A DNA stretch of 64,000 nucleotides from Anastrepha obliqua (Eukaryota > Arthropoda > Insecta > Diptera > Tephritidae). Within the stretch, counting starts at the first letter, position 1, and each line of letters starts with the position of its first letter. The stretch lies in NCBI RefSeq assembly GCF_027943255.1, contig NC_072892.1, positions 121,785,792 through 121,849,791 of the forward strand. The letters are read 5' to 3'. Shown in pieces: positions 57,351 to 64,000 of the stretch. The notes under the pieces are model-generated. The model had not been told where the DNA came from. It ran no database searches and saw nothing but the letters and a program-made list of their open reading frames with translations. A program made the position numbers and the translations under genes.

Positions 57351-57664
57351 ATTTTTACGGTACTATATTTACGCCTTTGTAATCTAATCTATCTCTTCTG
57401 ATTTTCTTTGCTTTTTCAATAAATAAATATGGATTGATTGCAAATGCCATATGAAGCATTTAATACGCGCATGCAAATATTTCGTAGTATTTTTCTGTTA
57501 AGCTATAGAAAATAAAAAGAGATGTCTTTTTTTTTAGTTTTATGCCAGTTCAAAGGTCGCAGTTCCCAAAAAAACAAACGTTTTTAATCTGGTTTTTTTA
57601 TAATACGTAAAACAAATAAATAAAAGCAAATGAATAAATCGGACATAGCTCAATAGGTATGAGT

Positions 57665-58690
57665 TATCGGATCAATGACTCCGAAATACAATTGGGGAAA
57701 GATATTCCGAACAACAACAGAAGAAAAGGGGTGGAAAAGAGGTATGAAACCTAGCTCCAATACGCTTAATATATTTACTGAAGGCTCGAAAATGATGGAC
57801 GGAGTAGGTGCAGGGATTTATTGTGGAGAGCTGGACATCAGGCGGCCAATTAAGCTCTCTGACCATTGCAGTATTTTCCAAGCAGAAGTCTTTGCGGTAG
57901 CAAACCACTGGTAAGGACATCGAGCAACTCCAACATAAATATATACGTTGACAGTCAAGCGGCAATAAAGGCAATAAACTTATATGAAATTTCGTCTAAA
58001 AACATTCTTAGGACCAGGAAAGCCATAGAGAGCCTAGCCGCAGACAGACAGTTACACATATATTGAGTACCCGAACATAAGGGCATTGCAGGAAAAGAAT
58101 TGTAGATGAGATTGGCAAAAGCGCTGTTTACATACAATACGAACAAGAAAGCGACATACTGACACCTTTAAATACGATTTACAATGGCATCGCTCCGGAC
58201 ATGAAAACACGTATAGACAGGAGGTGGAATAATCTGCCCACTTGCAAAACCGCGAAAATCATGTGTGCACAGAATGCAGACAAATACGCCAGATTCGTAC
58301 TAGCCCTCTCTAGAAAGGAAAACAGAACAATCGTAGGTATGCTGACAGGCCACAATTTGTTAGCGGCACACGCATACAAGATGGGAATTACAAACAATGA
58401 TAGCTGCAGATTTTGCAATGAACTAGAAGAGAGGGAAATTCTGGAACACCTTCTATGTTCTTGCCCCGCATTAGCTAGAACCCGAATGAAATGTTTAGGA
58501 GAGAGATTAGAATGTTTCTCGGGGTTAGAGCTTGAGAGTTTACTTAGATTCGCAAAAGACGCAGATTTATTACAAGTAATCTACTACAAGGAAACGTAAG
58601 GGTCAAGCTCCATCTGGTAGCACTAAGGACCAATAGGACTATGTGATGGCTTTCAGGCAGCCAGGTCAACCTAACCTAAATGAATAAAAT
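57665..58690 (+). pseudogene. RNase H-bearing non-LTR ORF2 3' end
   Basis: In order: LNIFTEGSKMMDGVGAGIYC (RNase H, Asp replaced by Glu in TEG), HCSIFQAEVFAVANHW, after a frameshift VDSQAAIKAINLYEISSKN, YWVPEHKGIAGKEL, then an open frame 58201-58599 with TRIDRRWNNLPTCKTAKIMC, IVGMLTGHNLLAAHAYKMG and CRFCNELEEREILEHLLCSC (zinc knuckle). The 3' UTR follows, with AATAGGACTATGTGATGGCT and ends near CCTAACCTAAATGAATAAA. The C-terminal half is intact, the RNase H broken. Confidence 0.82.
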
Positions 58691-58782
58691 AGTTAATTTT
58701 GAAATGTGCTTTTAAAATTAGAAATTTCGAAGAAGAAAATAATACTTAAGAACTAAAATATATGTATGTAAAGGGTATTTCG

Positions 58783-59085
58783 GCCGCCGTAGCCGAATGG
58801 GTTGGTGCGTGACTACCATTCGGAATTCAGAGAGAACGTAGGTTTGAATCTCGGTGAAACACCAAAATAAAGAAAAAGTGTTTTCTAATAGCGGTCGCTC
58901 CTCTGCAGGCAATGGCAAACCTCCGAGTGTATTTTTGTAATGAAAAAGCGCACCATAAAAAAAACCCATTTGCGTTCGAAGTCGGCTTAAAACTGTAGGT
59001 CCCTCCATTTGTGCAGACGCACGCCGCAAATAGGAGTAGGATCTCGGCCAAACTCACAGAAGGGGTGTACGCGCCAATTATATAT
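58783..59085 (+). mobile_element. tRNA-derived SINE
   Basis: Head GCCGCCGTAGCCGAATGGGT, B box GGTTTGAATCTC, full body, and end GTACGCGCCAATTATATATT. Small deletion in the ATTTGTG...AGACGCACG part. Confidence 0.9.
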
Positions 59086-59086
59086 T

Positions 59087-60200
59087 AAGTGCGCAACTAA
59101 GTTTTCCCGGTTTTTTTGATGAAAATGCAACGTTATTCTGGAAAAATGGTTACAAGTGAATCATAGAAAGTATTGCCCATCGCTGGCTACTACTTTTCCC
59201 CATCTTTCTGGTAGATCTCGTATACCGTCGCGGTAAAACTGTTAATCTTTTGAAACTATCCACGGATCAAGCCATTTTTTGATGTCTTCATATGAGTGGA
59301 ACTGTTGGCCAGCTAGACCATGTGCCATCGATCGGAACAGGTGATAATCGGACGGCACAATATCTGGAGAATATGCCGGGAAGGGTGGGATTTCCCATTT
59401 CAGTGTTTCCAGGTAGGTTTTAACGAGTTTGGCAACGTGAGGCCGAGCGTTGTCATGCTGTAGAATCAATTTTTCATACCTCCCCGCGTATTGCGGGCGC
59501 TTCTCGCGCAGTGCTCGGCTCAATCGCATCAATTGAAGTCGATACCGATCCCCAGTGATGGGTTCGCATGCTTTTAACAGTTCATAATAAATAACACCAA
59601 CTTGGTCTCACCAAATACATAGCATAAGCTTCGCCGCGAATCCATTTTTCATCACCCGTTACGATGCGATGAAGAAAACCCTTCATTTTTTGCCACTGGA
59701 GCAGTTGTTCACAGGCGAAAAAAGTTGCTGGACAAGTTCATGGCATTTCTTTTTTGAATGTGATATGCGGCATATGTCCACAGTGGCTAAGAGTTACATC
59801 GTACAGTCTAGTTGTTGACTACTTCTTCGAATAAATCCGAATAATAAATCTAAATGTACATAATCAGCAAAAATGCGACGCAAACGATGGTCATTTGGCT
59901 TCAATTCTTGCACGGGCCGTATTTTATAGGCCAAAATCCTTACGTAAAATTTTCGACTTAGTCGAGGGACAAAGGCCAATAAGTTGAGAACGGTCGTGAA
60001 TCGACATTTCGGCGTCTTCTTCAATACTTCCCGAACACATTTATTTATTTATAGTAAATTTCCACAATTCAAAAGTGCTCTGGCGTTAATCGATTCATGA
60101 TGACTTGCCAAACCTTACTGAACAAAAATGTCAACACAGTTTGGCATTCTCAGCTGTCAGACCATAGTTATCGACATCGATTCTCATGCTGCGAAAAAAT
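59087..60200 (-). mobile_element. mariner element, decayed
   Basis: Left end AAGTGCGCAACTAAGTTTTC is a mariner-type terminus. Minus-strand reading from 60020: SIHDRSQLIGL, KIRPVQELKPNDHRLRRIFA, then remnants of the GDEKWI block, YRLQLMRLSRALREKRPQYA, LILQHDNARPHVAKLVKTYL (second Asp) and PAYSPDIVPSDYHLFRSMAH (third Asp), ending DLPERWGKVVASDGQYF. A 96-codon frame (59532-59242) is open, but frameshifts occur upstream. The right terminus is not clear. Confidence 0.8.
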
Positions 60201-60228
60201 ACCCAATATATCCGTTAAATCTGTTAAA

Positions 60229-60420
60229 GCAAAATTACAAATTACAAAATTATTAATTTGTACAAATGATTAGCCCAGAAAAGGAAATAGGACGAAATCA
60301 AGTTGGGGAAAATGGGCGGTGCTACACTCATTTTTGGGTATATCGTGTGTCTCTTTTATTTGTAATACGAGAATTGCCAGAAATATAAACAGAAATTGCA
60401 ATCCTCGTTTTTGCTCTCTG
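60229..60420. repeat. unassigned repeat, copy 2
   Basis: Counterpart of 53626-53760: GCAAAATTAC, AAATGATTAG, GGACGAAATC, AAATGGGCGGTGCTACAC, GTGTGTCTCT. Adjacent to the right side of the mariner relic. Confidence 0.45.
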
Positions 60421-61574
60421 CATTAATCAAATACCAACATTTCATCCGCCGTACAATTTTCGTTAGCCTCTTCGATGAGTTTATTAAAGGCATCTCACTC
60501 TAAAGAACGGGTTATTTCTTCCTATAGTTTTAATTTCAGCAGATTACCCTTCACACAGATGTGTGCATATGTATCATCACTCAAAATCCAAAAGTTCATA
60601 AAATCAAGCGTCTATGTGAACCAGTGAGTATTGTATGCATATTCTGATACTTCGGTGCTTTGGTGGGGCTTTAAAGTTATTTATAAACTGGTGATAAATC
60701 ATTGTAAAAATTTTGAAGTAGAGATTAGCTAGAATAGCTAAACGTAATAGAAGTTTACTAATTATCTTGCAAACACTTGAAATTTGAAATTTATTGCATG
60801 CGAACAATATTGGGTCAATGAAACTAGATGACAGGAAGAGAGTGGTGGTTGGCAAACGTATCGTGATTTGTCCACAAACAGTAGAAATTTAATTGCCTGC
60901 AGTCTTCAGTGCCAATGTAATAGACCCAAATTTATTGAGATTGAGAAATTTCCTTTCTGTATTTTCAATGGCGCACTATGCTTGCATTGTTAATGATTAG
61001 GTTAAATGGGCTGTTCTTCAATAGGTTCCTCGCGGAACTCAAAGGTCTAGAAAAGGAAAATATCTCGAGGCTTTCCAGCGAGTTTTTATACTCTCCATAT
61101 TGGCATAAAGCAATTACCTTCAATTGGCTTGAGCTTTGTAGTCGTAAAGGATGACGTAGTCGGAACCTAAAAAAGTGAGCTGCTTACAACTCGGCAAAAT
61201 AAGACACCCTAAAAATGAAAATAATTAATAATCGGAGTGATAAATCAAATTTTAGAAATGTTTTCCGCGTATACTTTCATTTACAGATGTCTCTCCTTTT
61301 ATTGAAGATTTCGATGACATTTTGGTATAATTGAGGTTCCATCTCAACAATTTCGTGCCGAGTTTTATCTTTCAAAGTTTCAATTGTCCACAGAACCTTT
61401 ACCTTTGAGACAAAGGGAATTTTTTAAAGGTGTTATTGGAAACACAGCTGAATTTTTTTTTTTCTTTCGCCGTGTCCATGTGGCTGCCAGCACAGAATGA
61501 AACAAGACGAATTAATTTTTTCTTTTCTCCTTTGCCAATACTTTTCTTTGACAATCAAACGTACAAAATATTGT

Positions 61575-61620
61575 TGGTGCTCTAATTCCACCACCTTTAA
61601 TGAATACGCCTTGCCTTTGA
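61575..61620. repeat. short repeat shared with 21325-21365
   Basis: TAATTCCACCACCTTTAATG followed by AATACGCCTTG matches TAATTCCACCACCTTCTATG and AATTTGCCTTG at 21325-21365. The rest of 60430-62100 holds nothing I can assign. Confidence 0.35.
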
Positions 61621-62107
61621 GATAACACTACAAAAATGATTCAAAGTTGTTGTAAAATTATTAGTCGTGGGAGTTTCGTATGCAATGAGTTGAATTTTTG
61701 TTGGTTGAACCGACGTATCAATGTGGTCAATATGCATACCATCAGCAATAGGCCAAAAACGTTGACGGTCATGGGGGTTTCAGCTGCATTTTCGAACAAG
61801 AGGGGTCCAAATATACCACTAGATCACAAAATTCCCGGGGCGAATAATGCCAATTTAACACATTTCTTATTCCGCTCTGTTGGGCGATTCAACATAAAAC
61901 AAAATACAATTTTACGAAATGTTGTTTTCATAAATACACAATTTTAAAAGTAGATTTTAATTTTTTATATATTATTTTTGAGTGATATCGAACCCATTTT
62001 AGTAAATTGTAGATTTTCATCTTATAATCTGTCGAAAAAGATGACATTTAATTGGTACAGCTGTGAAAAAAGGCATTGTTAAAAAAACAAACTGAACTTC
62101 AGATACC

Positions 62108-62175
62108 CATTTGTGCAACCACATCAAGTCGCACGCCACAAATAGGAGGAGGAGCTCGGACAAATACCTAAAATT
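62108..62175 (+). mobile_element. SINE tail fragment
   Basis: TTTGTGCAACCACATCAAGT, CGCACGCCACAAATAGGAGG and AGCTCGGACAAATACC: only the last third of the family. Confidence 0.7.
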
Positions 62176-62211
62176 CTGACCGCAAATGCTAATCTAAGAG
62201 TTTTTATATCC

Positions 62212-62530
62212 AGGGCGGCCGCCGTAACCGAATGGGTTACTACTAGTGCCAGGAGTACCAGGGTTCGAAACCCCGTGCATGAAACATCGAATGATAGAAC
62301 AAGTTTTTCTAATAGCGGTGGCCTCTCGGCAGGGAATGACAAACCTCCGGGTGCATTTCTGTTGTGAAAAACGCTCAACGTAAAAAACCATCTGCCGTTG
62401 TGATGCTGCATAAAACTCTAGGTTCCTCCATTTGTGGAAACACAGACACAGACGCACACCACAAATATGTAGGTGGAGGCGCTCGGCCAAATACACAATA
62501 AAGGGTGTAAGCGCCAATTATACTTATATA
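62212..62530 (+). mobile_element. tRNA-derived SINE, diverged full-length copy
   Basis: Head GGCGGCCGCCGTAACCGAAT, B box GGTTCGAAACCC, body with CTCTCGGCAGGGAATGACAA and CTCCGGGTGCATTTCTG, end AGCGCCAATTATACTTATAT. More diverged than the copies at 51830 and 58783, so older or from another subfamily. Confidence 0.85.
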
Positions 62531-62639
62531 TGTATATATATTTATATATACCGAGTAAAGTTGTTGGTGATCAACCTGTTGAGTTAAATGAAAGATATCC
62601 GTGGCCGCAAATGTTATTTCGTGAATGTCATTCGGCAGG

Positions 62640-62800
62640 ACTCGGATTCAAAATCCTCTGTGGATAGCCCCTCGGAAATAGCACACCTCCGAGTGTATAT
62701 CTACATAAAAAATATTCTAATAAAAAACCATCTCTCGTTCGGAGGTGGCATGAAACATATTCGAGGATAAGCCTGACCAAACACCCATAATCCACTCTTA
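62640..62800 (+). mobile_element. degenerate SINE body
   Basis: CCCCTCGGAAATAGCACACC, TCCGAGTGTATATC, TCTCGTTCGGAGGTGGC and TGACCAAACACCC follow the order of the family body. Three SINE pieces thus lie within 700 bp. Confidence 0.55.
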
Positions 62801-63364
62801 ATTTCCCCTACTTTACACCTGTTTGGCATACGTGATTGCAAAAACTTGATTATTTGTGCTAATTTTCAATAATTATCAGGTTGTTTAACTAACTATAAAT
62901 TATATTATATTATACAATATATCTGTCTAGAACGCACCGGCTCTAATAGCTGAGTGTATTGAACCGCTTTATCAACTGATGCATTCTGATTAGTTTCGCT
63001 TGCACTGTAGAGGTGGAATAAAACTTGCGAATTTAGTTGGAGTATATAGGAGAATTTACATTTAGGTCGGGGTCTTTATAACACCACGCGAGTAAGGGCG
63101 TACAAAAAAATGTGCGCGAGTAATGGTGGGTTAAAATATCAATTGAATTCTGCAAAAACCGCAGACACTTTTGTTCAATATAATAATTTCCAATTGAATT
63201 CACTGCAACATAGAAGTTAATGAGTTTATATATACTGTACTGGTAGATATATTATATACTGTACTGTACTTGAGATTGGAATATGGTGGAGTGTTTCTGA
63301 GCTTGCCGTAAAGCTTAGACTTTTTAAAACTAATGAGGTACCGGTATTGCTGAGTTTGCATGTT

Positions 63365-63660
63365 GATCGGCACCATCAATATGCTCGATTCGATCGATTA
63401 TGTGCTCGAACGGACGGATGAAAGTGCTTTACATTAAGTTGGACATTCACAAGGTGGCACAGTCTATTTTGTTATGCTGCCATCGCGTCCGGAATACAAT
63501 GTAAAGATAAAAACTGGACACACCTTGGCACCTGCCGTATTTATGGGTAATGTAACCGATGGTATCGTGGAAGGTCTCGCACCACATGGGGACACTCCTG
63601 GTGCAGGTACAAATTTGATAATCAACCGTTTTTACCGTATAATACCTACATATGTACAGC
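63365..63660 (+). pseudogene. truncated duplicate of lipase 2 exon 2
   Basis: Nearly identical to 56467-56765: GATCGGCACCATC, GATTATGTGCTCGAACGG, GGACATTCACAAGGTGGC (the catalytic Ser elbow) and AAACTGGACACACCTTGG are all present. A TAT-to-TAA change directly before the GHSQGG motif makes a stop, and a 4 bp loss near 63617 shifts the frame. Neither the beginning nor the end of the exon nor flanking introns are included. Confidence 0.92.
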
Positions 63661-64000
63661 ACTTATTTGGTTGGTGCATCCGTTATTCGCCTCATCTGTA
63701 GGGAATTTCAACTTATTTTCCAAAATCATCAGTTGTTTAACTATTAGTTATTTTAAGTATGAAAAATAATAGGTTTACTTCAAGTGGGCCAGGGGTTTTA
63801 CTTGCTTTCAATAATAAAAAAAGCTTATCGAGCTTTGTAGATAGAACATAATATTTAGAATGAATGGACAAAGTTTCGAAATATTGAAAACTTACTTGGG
63901 CTGTGTTGCCGATGAAGTGAGAGTATAAAAAAATCGGTCGAGAAGGGGAAACTCTCTTTTTTAGTTAAATATATGAAGAAAACTCAAACATTGAACCGCT

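Overview
The window is nuclear DNA of a higher fly. Introns are short (often 55-100 bp) with GT-AG borders, the DNA is AT-rich, and the protein-coding genes resemble Drosophila proteins in my memory. The mix of mariner, IS630-like, jockey and RNase H-bearing non-LTR relics with an abundant tRNA-derived SINE suggests a tephritid fruit fly. That last step is inference, not a sequence match.

Host genes: (1) a six-exon ELOVL fatty acid elongase, 19916-23937, with a 5' UTR splice acceptor just upstream. (2) Sorting nexin 3, three exons, 38658-39593, with a candidate 61-codon membrane micropeptide gene diverging from it at 38484-38299. (3) Not10 (CCR4-NOT subunit 10), seven exons, 41241-46403, with a two-exon coiled-coil gene nested on the opposite strand of its second intron (42153-41654). 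(4) An acid lipase gene, 46742-48110, with a TATA box and GATA motifs. (5) A paralogous lipase, 55151-57350, with the same exon plan but an in-frame TGA, so a likely pseudogene. (6) A roughly 290 bp piece of the second lipase, 63365-63660, clearly dead. The lipases look like secreted midgut enzymes from a local duplication series.

Most of the rest is transposable-element debris. 1-19800 holds a hAT-like MITE, three IS630/mariner deletion derivatives, further mariner relics, SINE copies and 3' ends of non-LTR elements. 20400-23500, inside the elongase introns, holds an RTE-like relic, a SINE relic and a nearly full-length mariner with TA duplications. 25000-31700 holds an RNase H-bearing non-LTR relic split by a SINE with a clean 9 bp target duplication, a second IS630-like copy, a nearly perfect 91 bp-arm hairpin and a Tc1 relic. 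34922-37147 is a complete DNA transposon bounded by TTA duplications, with an integrase-like DDE protein and a zinc finger. 44345-45470 is a Tc1-like relic in a Not10 intron, split by a MITE. 48300-60500 holds two endonuclease (EEP) fragments of the kind seen in Helentrons or non-LTR elements, several non-LTR 3' ends, SINEs and a mariner relic.

Long stretches with nothing I can assign: 410-3100 (apart from one weak ORF), 4120-5450, 7440-8500, 10440-12250, 31800-34900, 37400-38290, 39600-40430, 53040-53600, 54320-55000, 60430-62100 and 62810-63360. No viral genes, CRISPR arrays, rRNA genes or genuine tRNA genes were seen.
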